From assembly GCA_964411675.1 (NCBI GenBank), contig CAYPLR010000004.1, forward strand, positions 1-64,000: a stretch of DNA of 64,000 nt. The letters are read 5' to 3'. How positions within the stretch are numbered: position 1 is the stretch's first letter; the number at the start of each line of letters is the position of its first letter. The DNA comes from JAAYBG01 sp964411675 (GTDB lineage: Bacteria; Bacillota_I; Bacilli_A; ML615J-28; CAG-698). A model generated the notes under the pieces. It was given only the letters and a program-made list of their open reading frames with translations, was not told where the DNA came from and made no database searches. Position numbers and translations under genes: made by a program. This document shows positions 17,788 through 25,622 of this stretch, piece after piece.

Positions 17788-20400
17788 TTATTCCTTTTCT
17801 TCCTCATCAAGAAAGACGTAATCTTCATCATATGTGAATCCTTCACTATCTTCCTCTAAACCATTTTCACTTTCTTCACTTCGCGGAACGATTGCAATTG
17901 AAGATACGGCATGGCCTTCGTTTAATTTGATAATACAAACTCCTTGGGTATCTCGCCCTACTGTTAAGATTTGGTCAAGATGCGTTCTAATAATCATTCC
18001 TTTATCGGTAATGACTAATAAGTCTTCATCCCCTCGGACTGTTGATAAAGAAATCATTTTACCATTTTTAGCTGTTATATTTAACGCTTTTACTCCTTTA
18101 CCGCCACGAACTTGGACTCTAAATGCATCAACATTAGTACGTTTTCCATACCCTTTTTCTGTTGCAATTACAATTTCATCTCCATCTGTGTTGACAATAG
18201 CCATTCCTACCATTTGCTCGCCATCTTCTACTTTTAAGCCCCTAACTCCGGCAGCAATTCTTCCCATTGGACGAATGTCTGATTCACTAAAACGAATTGC
18301 TTTTCCATTAGAAGCGCCTAGAATAATGTCTTTTTCTCCATCCGTAACCGAAACTTCAAACAACTCATCATCATCATTTAAGATGATTGCTTTAATTCCA
18401 TTCGTTCTAATGTTACTGAATTCAGAAATTTCTGTCTTCTTAACAATTCCTCGGCGGGTAGCAAACAATAAGTATCCACTATTTTCGTCTTCTCTCACAT
18501 TAACAACCGCTGCTAATTTTTCGTTTTCATCAAAATTTAAAATGTTTACTATCGGTAGTCCTTTAGCGATCCGACTAGAAATCGGAATTTGGAACGCTTT
18601 TAGACGATATATCTTCCCAAAATTACTAAAGAAAAGCAAAACATCATGGGTTGATGTAAATAAGACTTGGTCTACATAATCAGCATCTGAAATCTTTGCT
18701 CCTGTAATTCCTTTACCACCACGATTTTGAGCCCGATAAGTGTCCACTGTCATTCTCTTTACATATCCTTTGCTTGTGACTGTAATGATTACATCTTCTA
18801 CTGGAATCAAATCAGCATCTTCAATTACTAGATCATCACTTAAACTGATTTCACTATTTCGTGCATCTCCGAATTTTTCTTTCATTTCTGTTAATTCGCC
18901 AATGATGATTTCTAATTTTCTACTGTGGTTCTTTAAGATTTCTTTATACTCACTAATTTCTCGTTTTAAAGAAGCTAACTCTTCTTTTAACTTATCAATT
19001 TCCAATCCCGTTAAGCGTTGTAGTTTCATATCTAGGATTGCTTTGGCTTGAAGTTCTGTTAAGTTAAAGGTATCTATTAGTCCTTTCACAGCATCTTCAG
19101 TGGTCTTAGATTTTTTAATTAGTTGAATAACGGCATCAATATTACCTAAAGCAACAAGTAATCCTTCTACTATATGAGCTCTTGCTTCTGCTTTTTCTAA
19201 ATCGTATTGGGTCCTTCTTGTAATGACTTCAATTTGGTGTTCTAGGTAACATTCTAATACTTCTTTTAAGTTAAGTACTTTGGGTTGTCCTTTGACTAAC
19301 GCTAAAATGTTAATACCAAATGTTGATTGTAATTGGGTATGTTTATATAGATTATTTAAAACAACATTAGGATTCGCATCACGACGTAACTCAATTACGA
19401 TTCGCATTCCTTTCCTTGTTGATTCATCTTGTAACCCTGTAATTCCTTCAATTATTTTTTCATTAACCGTGATGGCAATTCTTTCCATCAACTTTGTTTT
19501 ATTTACTTGGTAAGGAATCTCAGTGACAATTATTTCCTTTTTTCCGTTTTCTAATTCTTTAATTTCACATTTTGCACGAACTGTAATGGCACCATTTCCT
19601 GTCATGTAAGCTTTTCTTACTTGACTAAGCCCCATAATGCATCCCCCTGTTGGAAAATCGGGACCTTTAATATGTGCCATTAATCCTTCAATTGAAATAT
19701 CTGGGTTTTTTATTAATGCAAGAATTCCGTCAACCACTTCGTTTAGATTATGAGGAGGAATATTTGTTGCCATACCAACTGCAATTCCTGTTGCACCATT
19801 TACTAGTATATTAGGGAATCGACAAGGTAAAACGATAGGCTCTTTTTCACTTCCATCATAGTTATCTTGAAAGTCAACTGTGTTTTTTCCTAAATCTCGA
19901 AGCAATTCCATGGCAATTTTGCTCATTCTTGCTTCTGTATAACGCATTGCTGCTGCTCCATCACCATCGATAGAGCCAAAGTTACCTTGTCCATCAACTA
20001 GTGGATATCGATAACTAAAATCTTGTGCCATTCTTACCATTGAGTCATAAATCGCTGAATCACCATGAGGATGATACTTACCCATAACATCTCCGACAAT
20101 TCTCGCTGACTTTTTATATGGTTTATCAGATGCAACTCCTAATTCATCCATTGCAAATAAAATACGACGATGAACAGGTTTCATTCCATCACGGACATCT
20201 GGTAGTGCACGAGCTACAATTACACTCATGGCATAGCTTAAGAAAGAAGTCTTCATTTCTTTAGACAAATCAATTTCTTTAACTCCACCTAAGTGATGGC
20301 CGTCAACGACGTGGTCTATAACCTCTAGTTCTTCTTCTAAGTTTACTTTTTCTTCTTTCGTTTCTGTTTCCGAAAGCTTTTTTTCAGTTTCTTTTTCCAC
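17788..20400 (-). CDS. gyrA: DNA gyrase subunit A
   Basis: 870 aa. The catalytic tyrosine is Y154 (AAAMRYTEARM). The quinolone-region residues equivalent to E. coli S83 and D87 are S115 and D119 (HPHGDSAIYD), both in the wild-type state. In the C-terminal beta-pinwheel the GyrA-box appears as QNRGGKG, with QVRGGKG in a later blade. An acidic, Lys/Glu-rich extension of about 35 residues precedes the usual N-terminus. The GTG start is supported by AGGTGGTG a few bases upstream. It follows gyrB by 12 nt. Confidence 0.97.
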   Translation of the reverse strand: MEKETEKKLSETETKEEKVNLEEELEVIDHVVDGHHLGGVKEIDLSKEMKTSFLSYAMSVIVARALPDVRDGMKPVHRRILFAMDELGVASDKPYKKSARIVGDVMGKYHPHGDSAIYDSMVRMAQDFSYRYPLVDGQGNFGSIDGDGAAAMRYTEARMSKIAMELLRDLGKNTVDFQDNYDGSEKEPIVLPCRFPNILVNGATGIAVGMATNIPPHNLNEVVDGILALIKNPDISIEGLMAHIKGPDFPTGGCIMGLSQVRKAYMTGNGAITVRAKCEIKELENGKKEIIVTEIPYQVNKTKLMERIAITVNEKIIEGITGLQDESTRKGMRIVIELRRDANPNVVLNNLYKHTQLQSTFGINILALVKGQPKVLNLKEVLECYLEHQIEVITRRTQYDLEKAEARAHIVEGLLVALGNIDAVIQLIKKSKTTEDAVKGLIDTFNLTELQAKAILDMKLQRLTGLEIDKLKEELASLKREISEYKEILKNHSRKLEIIIGELTEMKEKFGDARNSEISLSDDLVIEDADLIPVEDVIITVTSKGYVKRMTVDTYRAQNRGGKGITGAKISDADYVDQVLFTSTHDVLLFFSNFGKIYRLKAFQIPISSRIAKGLPIVNILNFDENEKLAAVVNVREDENSGYLLFATRRGIVKKTEISEFSNIRTNGIKAIILNDDDELFEVSVTDGEKDIILGASNGKAIRFSESDIRPMGRIAAGVRGLKVEDGEQMVGMAIVNTDGDEIVIATEKGYGKRTNVDAFRVQVRGGKGVKALNITAKNGKMISLSTVRGDEDLLVITDKGMIIRTHLDQILTVGRDTQGVCIIKLNEGHAVSSIAIVPRSEESENGLEEDSEGFTYDEDYVFLDEEEKE

Positions 20401-20412
20401 TCATTACACCAC

Positions 20413-22338
20413 CTATACATCTAAGTTTTGAACATAAACAGCATTTTCTTCAATAAAATCTCTTCTTGGTTTTACATCATCACCCATTAACATACTAAAG
20501 ATTGTATCTGCTTCAATTGCATCATCTAGTGAAACTTGTAATAAGGTTCTTGCTGCTGGATTCATTGTTGTTTCCCATAATTGTTCATCGTTCATTTCAC
20601 CTAATCCCTTATATCTTTGAATATTAGGTTTTGATGATTTTGGGAATGTTTCTAATATTTTTTGTAACTCCAAATCGCTATACGCATACTCTAATCGCTT
20701 TCCTAACGATATTTTATACAAAGGTGGTTGAGCAATATATACATACCCTTTTTCAATTAAAGGGCGCATAAAACGATAGAAGAACGTTAGTAGCAAGGTT
20801 CGAATATGAGCTCCATCGACATCAGCATCAGTCATGATGACAATTTTATGATAACGAGCATGTTCGATGTTGAAATCATCTCCAATTCCTGTTCCAAAAG
20901 CTTGGATCATAGAAATAATTTCCTTATTGCCTAAAACTTTATCTAATCTAGATTTCTCTACATTTAGAACCTTACCTCTTAAAGGTAGAATGGCTTGAAA
21001 TTCGCTATCTCTACCGCCTTTAGCACTTCCACCAGCAGAATCACCTTCGACGATGTAGATTTCACTACAACTAGGATCTTTTGAACGACAATCTGCTAAT
21101 TTAGTAGCAAATCCTAATGTTTCTAGTGGTGTTTTTCTTCGTGTTGCATCTCTTGCTTTCCTAGCAGCTACTCTAGCTCTAGAAGCCATGATTGCTTTTT
21201 CTATAATATTTTTCGCTGTCGCTGGATTTTCCTTTAAAAAAGCATCTAATCCATCTGATAATATCTGCGAAGTAATTCTTCTAACTTCAGTATTTCCTAA
21301 CTTTGCTTTTGTTTGTCCTTCAAATTGTGGATCAGGATGACGGCAACTAATAATTGCTGTTAATCCTTCTCGAACGTCATCACCAGTAAATCCTTCGTCT
21401 TTTCTAAATAAATTCGCTCCTCTTCCATAAGTATTTAATACTCTTGTTAAACTATTACGGAATCCCTCTTCGTGAGTTCCTCCCTCTGGAGTATAAATAT
21501 TGTTAATAAAAGAATAAATATTGCTATTATAATCATCTGTGTATTGCATTGCAATCTCAACTTCAATATTTTCTAGCTTTCTACTAACATATATTGCATT
21601 ACTGTGAATTGGATTTTTACTTTTATTTAGATATAATACATACTCAACGATTCCGCCTTCATAACAGTAAGTAACGTTTTTAAGACGCTCTGGATTACGA
21701 CTATCTCTTAATGTAATTCTTAATGATTTGTTTAAGAAAGCACATTGTTGCAATCTTACCCGTAATGTTTCAAAATCATATTCCACTGTTTCTTTAAATA
21801 TTTCACTATCCGGTCTAAAAGTAACTGTTGTTCCATGATCTTCTGTTGTTCCAATTTCTCTTAAAGCGTATAATCTCTTTCCTTGAGAATACTCTTGTTC
21901 ATACTTTTTTCCATCCTTGCTAATTTCAACTTTTAGGTAAGAACTTAAGGCATTAACAACACTTGCTCCTACACCATGAAGTCCACCGGAAACTTTATAG
22001 GATGATCCATCGAATTTACCACCGGCATGAAGGATGGTAAAAACTGCTTCTGCTGCAGATTCTCCTGTCTTCTTATGAATTTCAACAGGGATTCCTCGTC
22101 CATCATCAGTTACTCGAATGAAATTGTCAGGTAGAATGTCCACTTCTATATGAGTGCAATAACCAGCTAAAGATTCATCGATTGAGTTATCAACGATTTC
22201 CCAGACAAGGTGATGGAGTCCTCTAGGGCCTGTCGAACCTATATACATACCGGGTCGTTTTCGTACCGCTTCTAATCCCTCAAGAATTTGAATATTGGAT
22301 CCTTCATAGGTGCTTTTTACTGCTTGTTTTTCTTCCAT
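20413..22338 (-). CDS. gyrB: DNA gyrase subunit B
   Basis: 641 aa. The GHKL ATPase domain has ETVDNS-type EIVDNSIDES, DDGRGIPV and GGLHGVGASVVNALS. The TOPRIM domain has EGDSAGGSAKGGRDSEFQAI and DADVDGAHI metal ligands. The C-terminus has the usual RYKGLGEMN. I start at the ATG at 22338, placed 1 nt after the recF stop with GGTGGTG upstream, rather than five codons earlier. It is part of the yaaA-recF-gyrB-gyrA operon. Confidence 0.97.
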   Translation of the reverse strand: MEEKQAVKSTYEGSNIQILEGLEAVRKRPGMYIGSTGPRGLHHLVWEIVDNSIDESLAGYCTHIEVDILPDNFIRVTDDGRGIPVEIHKKTGESAAEAVFTILHAGGKFDGSSYKVSGGLHGVGASVVNALSSYLKVEISKDGKKYEQEYSQGKRLYALREIGTTEDHGTTVTFRPDSEIFKETVEYDFETLRVRLQQCAFLNKSLRITLRDSRNPERLKNVTYCYEGGIVEYVLYLNKSKNPIHSNAIYVSRKLENIEVEIAMQYTDDYNSNIYSFINNIYTPEGGTHEEGFRNSLTRVLNTYGRGANLFRKDEGFTGDDVREGLTAIISCRHPDPQFEGQTKAKLGNTEVRRITSQILSDGLDAFLKENPATAKNIIEKAIMASRARVAARKARDATRRKTPLETLGFATKLADCRSKDPSCSEIYIVEGDSAGGSAKGGRDSEFQAILPLRGKVLNVEKSRLDKVLGNKEIISMIQAFGTGIGDDFNIEHARYHKIVIMTDADVDGAHIRTLLLTFFYRFMRPLIEKGYVYIAQPPLYKISLGKRLEYAYSDLELQKILETFPKSSKPNIQRYKGLGEMNDEQLWETTMNPAARTLLQVSLDDAIEADTIFSMLMGDDVKPRRDFIEENAVYVQNLDV

Positions 22339-22339
22339 T

Positions 22340-23419
22340 TCATTCACCACCATTTTCTATACATAATATTTGGCTATCTTTTAACACTTTTTCTGACAAA
22401 TTATCAGTAGTTGTTGTTGTGATAAAGATTTGATCATCAAAAGTTAATAATTTTAAAACTCTATTCTGTCTTTCAATATCTAGTTCCCCAAACACATCAT
22501 CGAGAATCACAATAATATTCTTAGTTTGTGTTTTAATCAAATCAGCAAGCCCCAATTTCATGGATAATACCACCGTTTTTTGCTGTCCCTGGGATGCATA
22601 CTTACTCGCTTCTTTTCCGTTTATTAAAATCGAAAAATCATCACGATGAGGTCCCCAATTCGTTGTTTTTGTTATTTTATCTAAACTTTTTTTAAGTTCA
22701 CTTTCCTTCAACAAGTTTTCCACATTGCAATTGGGATTATAAACAAGTTTCGCTTCTTCCTTCTCCCCACTAATATAGTCACATTTGCCGAAAAGATAGT
22801 TATTTAATAAAGCAATAAATTTATTTCTTTCGTTAATGATCGTTTTTGCTTCATCAATCATTGTTTTTGTTAGAATTGATAGCAAACAATCATCATATCC
22901 TTCTTTTTCATTAAATAATTTTAGGACTTCATTTCTTTGTTTTAATAATCTGCGATAACTGATTAAACTCTTCAAATACTTTTTATTGGTTTGACCTATA
23001 TTCACATCTAAAAACTTTCTTCTTTCAATTGGACTTCCTTTAACAAGACCCAAATCTTCAGGACAAAACATAACGATACTAAAATACCCTAAATACTTAC
23101 TTAGTGTTTGTTCTGTTTTATTGTTCTTATTAATTTTTTTACCTTTTTCTGATATGGATAAGACAATTTCATCTTTTTCTTTATCATTTTGGAAAAATCC
23201 CTTTATTACAGCAACTTCATCATTGCTTTTAATCATTTCGATGTCATTGGAAGCTTTATGCGATTTTGTCAACCCTAAGCAATAAACTGCTTCAACCAAA
23301 CTCGTTTTTCCAACAGCATTATTCCCCACAATAATGTTAATATGAGAAATAAATTTTGCTGAAAATGAATGATAACAACGAAAATTAGTCAATTTTATTT
23401 CATTGAGATAAAACATCAT
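22340..23419 (-). CDS. recF: DNA replication/repair protein RecF
   Basis: 359 aa SMC-like ATPase that loads RecA at gaps with RecO/RecR. Walker A is VGNNAVGKTS (residues 31-40), signature SQGQQKTVVLSMKLG and Walker B VILDDVFGELD. It overlaps yaaA by 20 nt, so the two are translationally coupled, and is followed directly by gyrB, as in Bacillus. recR is also in this window (52.7 kb). Confidence 0.95.
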   Translation of the reverse strand: MMFYLNEIKLTNFRCYHSFSAKFISHINIIVGNNAVGKTSLVEAVYCLGLTKSHKASNDIEMIKSNDEVAVIKGFFQNDKEKDEIVLSISEKGKKINKNNKTEQTLSKYLGYFSIVMFCPEDLGLVKGSPIERRKFLDVNIGQTNKKYLKSLISYRRLLKQRNEVLKLFNEKEGYDDCLLSILTKTMIDEAKTIINERNKFIALLNNYLFGKCDYISGEKEEAKLVYNPNCNVENLLKESELKKSLDKITKTTNWGPHRDDFSILINGKEASKYASQGQQKTVVLSMKLGLADLIKTQTKNIIVILDDVFGELDIERQNRVLKLLTFDDQIFITTTTTDNLSEKVLKDSQILCIENGGE

Positions 23420-23627
23420 CTTTACCTATAAGAAATTTCTTTTCTTTGACTATAATGACAAAACCGTCATACAGCTTTCGCCCTCTTCGCTGCTCTTGCT
23501 CCCCATTAACCAATACTATTTGCTCTTGCAAAAAGGTTTTTGCTTGAGCCCCACTCTCTATAACACCAGCGTATTTTAAAAACTGGCCTAAGGTAATATA
23601 TTCTGTTTTTATTGTGATTCTAGCCAT
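23400..23627 (-). CDS. yaaA: S4-domain RNA-binding protein YaaA
   Basis: 75 aa with one S4 RNA-binding motif (ITLGQFLKYAGVIESGAQAK, then VLVNGEQEQRRGRKL). The short S4 protein between dnaN and recF is a conserved feature of Firmicute origins. Here it is separated from dnaN by the parA module and a long noncoding stretch. AGAAGG precedes the ATG. Confidence 0.9.
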   Translation of the reverse strand: MARITIKTEYITLGQFLKYAGVIESGAQAKTFLQEQIVLVNGEQEQRRGRKLYDGFVIIVKEKKFLIGKDDVLSQ

Positions 23628-23832
23628 ACTTTTTTCCTTCTTATTATTATACTTATTATACTACAAAATCTTGCTTTTTCCTAGTCTTTTTTTTAACTTT
23701 TTTAGACTCTTTTGATTTTTCGCCTTTTTTTTCGCCTATAATCGCTTTTTTTGCTTGTTTTTTATTCATCCTTGCTTTTTTATAAAAAAAGCGAAAATAA
23801 AGCCGTTTTCCCGCTGCTCTATTTTCCGCTAT

Positions 23833-23953
23833 ATTTTTTATACTTAAATATGTATATATGGTTATCTTTATGCTTCCCCCACAATTTTTTTGAACTCTTT
23901 CTATTTAATGTTATTAATTCTTATGTATATACATATATATGTAAATACCTGTA
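23833..23953. repeat. 16-bp iteron-like pairs, left part
   Basis: Two pairs. At 23833 and 23849 the second unit is TATGTATATATGGTTA. At 23922 and 23938 the units are TATGTATATACATATA and TATGTAAATACCTGTA. They fit the consensus of the array next to the RHH gene. Found by eye; the AT-rich background makes single units weak evidence. Confidence 0.45.
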
Positions 23954-24194
23954 TCAACAACTTGTTTTATTACCGGCAGGAAAAAAGAATTTGATCTTTT
24001 AATTATACATGTTTTATAGAAAGGTTTATGGCTTTCCTTATATCCATAAATACTTATTTAATTTTTCTATCTTAAAAATTTATATGCTAGCTTGAGTTTT
24101 TTAATTTTATACAGCCCTGACCAAACTATTATTCTGTTACAAAGAAACATATTTTAAACAATAATTTTTACTATCCTTCTATAAACAAGATTAC

Positions 24195-24367
24195 TTTATT
24201 TATATATGTATATACNNNNNNNNNNNNNNNNNNNNNNNNNNNNNNNNNNNNNNNNNNNNNNNNNNNNNNNNNNNNNNNNNNNNNNNNNNNNNNNNNNNNN
24301 NNNNNNNNNNNNNNNTAATCGTTTATTTACTGCTTTATTATCAGTATTTATTTATATATGTATATAC
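24195..24367. repeat. Direct repeat of 21 bp flanking the assembly gap
   Basis: Positions 24195-24215 and 24347-24367 are identical over 21 bases (core TTTATATATGTATATAC). The left copy ends exactly where the Ns start. Both copies also fit the 16-bp iteron phase. The repeat probably caused the assembly break, so the true distance between copies is unknown. Confidence 0.75.
24216..24315. other. Assembly gap (100 N)
   Basis: Exactly 100 N, the conventional placeholder for a scaffold gap of unknown size. More repeat units, or a gene, could be missing here. Confidence 0.98.
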
Positions 24368-24516
24368 ATGTGCATTATTTATCTTTTTTTTAATGAAGAT
24401 CATGATTCTTGCTATTTTCAATAATCCTTCTGCTTGTATATATAAGTTATAGTTCACAAAAAGTAATGATTGTTAATTCGTAAATTACATTATTATTTTA
24501 TTATCAACTTACTTTT

Positions 24517-24774
24517 TCAATATTTGCATATTTTTGTATGTACACAAAAAATATCCTTTCTCTTTTCTTTAAAAAACAAATTAAAAGCTTTCCAGCGCTT
24601 TGATATCCTGTAAAAAGTTTATTTTATCCTGAATCGATTTTATATGTCTTTCTCATACATCTTTACATATATACTTATTTATTGTTTTTATCTCTTTTAG
24701 TTCACTTTGATAGCAAAGAATAAACTTATTTTTATCATTCAATAAATATTTACATAAATACATATAAAGGGTTG
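24517..24774. repeat. Dispersed 16-bp iteron-like pairs, middle part
   Basis: Pairs of adjacent 16-mers resemble the consensus at 24517/24533 (TCAATATTTGCATATT), 24656/24672 (TACATCTTTACATATA, which fits at 15 of 16 positions) and 24743/24759 (TAAATATTTACATAAA). Spacing within pairs is 16; spacing between pairs varies. Degenerate and found by eye. Confidence 0.4.
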
Positions 24775-24914
24775 ATTTACCTTTCAGAATATTATATAAT
24801 ATGGTAGTAAATATAATTATTGCTACTGTGTTATTTTTTTTGTTTTTGTTTTTAAGAAAACAATAAAATAAAAATCGTTTTACCAGTATTTTTCACACAG
24901 CAAAAAATTGTTAA

Positions 24915-24985
24915 TACATATATACATATTTATGTATTTGTTCTTTTACATATATGCGTATTTATATTTTTACTTATATATTTAT
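24915..24985. repeat. Tandem array of four 16-bp iterons (distal array)
   Basis: Consecutive units at 24915 (TACATATATACATATT), 24931 (TATGTATTTGTTCTTT), 24947 (TACATATATGCGTATT) and 24963 (TATATTTTTACTTATA), then a half unit. Register is exactly 16 bp and the alternating purine/pyrimidine pattern matches the proximal array at 25304. Confidence 0.55.
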
Positions 24986-25005
24986 TTATTACGCTCTCAA
25001 TCGTT

Positions 25006-25036
25006 TGGTTATTTTAAAATAACCATAAAAATGGTT
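25006..25036. promoter_or_regulatory. Perfect 20-bp palindrome with an extra inverted half-site
   Basis: TGGTTATTTT / AAAATAACCA (25006-25025) is a perfect palindrome without a loop. It is followed by ATGGTT (25031-25036), which again is inverted to AACCAT. It lies between the two iteron arrays, upstream of the RHH-parA genes, and could be an operator. Confidence 0.5.
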
Positions 25037-25303
25037 TTCACCCCTTTTTTAAGAGAATTTTTACCCCCTCAAATTTTTTTCTCGTTGTTTTCAACAACCC
25101 ACCCCTAATAACTTTACCTATTTTCGTATAAAATCGATTTAAAACGAATTTTGTCGGGGTTTTAATGGGGTTGTATTTTTGGTTTAAAACTTAAGGACTT
25201 AAGGAGATTGGCTTTTTCATCTTTTATCGTTGCTTTTCCTCATCAACCTAGGATTAAGCAACCCGAAATCTTTATTTTCTTTCTTAAAAAAGATTAAAAA
25301 AGC

Positions 25304-25390
25304 GATATTTATACATATGTATGTATTGGTGTATATATGTATTTGCTTTTATATGTGTTTGCATATATATGTTTATGTGTATATATTTAT
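25304..25390. repeat. Tandem array of 16-bp iterons directly upstream of the RHH gene (proximal array)
   Basis: Units in strict 16-bp register: 25304 GATATTTATACATATG, 25320 TATGTATTGGTGTATA, 25336 TATGTATTTGCTTTTA, 25352 TATGTGTTTGCATATA, 25368 TATGTTTATGTGTATA, and a final half unit TATTTAT at 25384. Four consecutive units start with TATGT. The array ends one base before the ribosome binding site region of the RHH gene. Such placement is typical of a combined operator/centromere bound by a ribbon-helix-helix partition protein. Confidence 0.7.
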
Positions 25391-25409
25391 GATAAGGAGG
25401 ACTGACACA

Positions 25410-25622
25410 ATGAACAGATCATCATTCCCGTTTCAAAAGCGAGAAAATCCTTTAGCACCTGCTACTAAACCAACACGCATTAGCGAAAAAGAGAAGTACA
25501 CAGCTGTTATGGAAAAAGAATTACGAGTAAGAGTTAAGATTGCTGCTGCTAAGAAAAGTTTACAGTTTTCACAGTATATTGAAGAAGCGGTTCTTGAAAA
25601 GTTAGAAAGGGAGGGCTTATAA
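25410..25622 (+). CDS. Small ribbon-helix-helix DNA-binding protein (putative ParB/omega-like partner of ParA)
   Basis: 70 aa. A flexible, basic N-terminal tail (residues 1-28) is followed by a ribbon-helix-helix domain: beta strand YTAVMEKELRVRVKIAAAKK, then helix SQYIEEAVLEKLERE. A short disordered tail before an RHH fold is the layout of centromere-binding proteins such as ParG or omega, where the tail stimulates the ParA ATPase. The ATG is chosen because AAGGAGG lies 9 nt upstream; the open frame to the left is only a translation of the iterons. Its stop overlaps the ParA start (TAATG), so the two are coupled. The partition role is inferred from context. Confidence 0.75.
   Translation: MNRSSFPFQKRENPLAPATKPTRISEKEKYTAVMEKELRVRVKIAAAKKSLQFSQYIEEAVLEKLEREGL

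Larger units (their letters stand above)
23628..25409. other. About 1.8 kb AT-rich noncoding region between yaaA and the RHH-parA genes
   Basis: No reading frame here has a start, ribosome binding site and protein-like composition; the frames that exist encode Tyr/Phe/Ile-rich translations of AT repeats. The left edge (23655-23660, minus strand) holds a TATAAT that is the probable -10 of yaaA-recF-gyrBA. The rest contains a 100-N gap, dispersed 16-bp TAYRTATWTRYNTATW-like units in pairs or fours, a perfect 20-bp palindrome and several smaller inverted repeats. Its place between dnaN and yaaA and beside a ParA gene suggests a partition or origin function; this is inference. Confidence 0.7.

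Noticed and set aside
23656..23769. Minus-strand 37-aa Lys-rich frame (starts MNKKQAKKAIIGEKK) upstream of yaaA
   Set aside because: About half lysine, as expected by chance from an A-rich strand; AAGG abuts the ATG with no spacing; its end overlaps the probable -10 of yaaA.
23751..25108. Tyr/Phe/Ile-rich open frames in the AT-rich region (23751-24002, 24206-24424, 24908-25108)
   Set aside because: No ribosome binding sites; one runs through the N gap; they translate the repeat units.
25304..25390. CRISPR array
   Set aside because: The units are contiguous 16-mers without unique spacers, and no cas gene is present.
25230..25409. 60-residue N-terminal extension of the RHH protein
   Set aside because: It is a translation of the iterons (Tyr/Cys/Val-rich); the ATG at 25410 has AAGGAGG at correct spacing.
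23628..25409. DnaA-box cluster (main oriC) between yaaA and parA
   Set aside because: Only sites with two or more mismatches were seen (TTATCAACT at 24501, TTTTCAACA near 25089). Strand switch and better sites point to the dnaA flanks.
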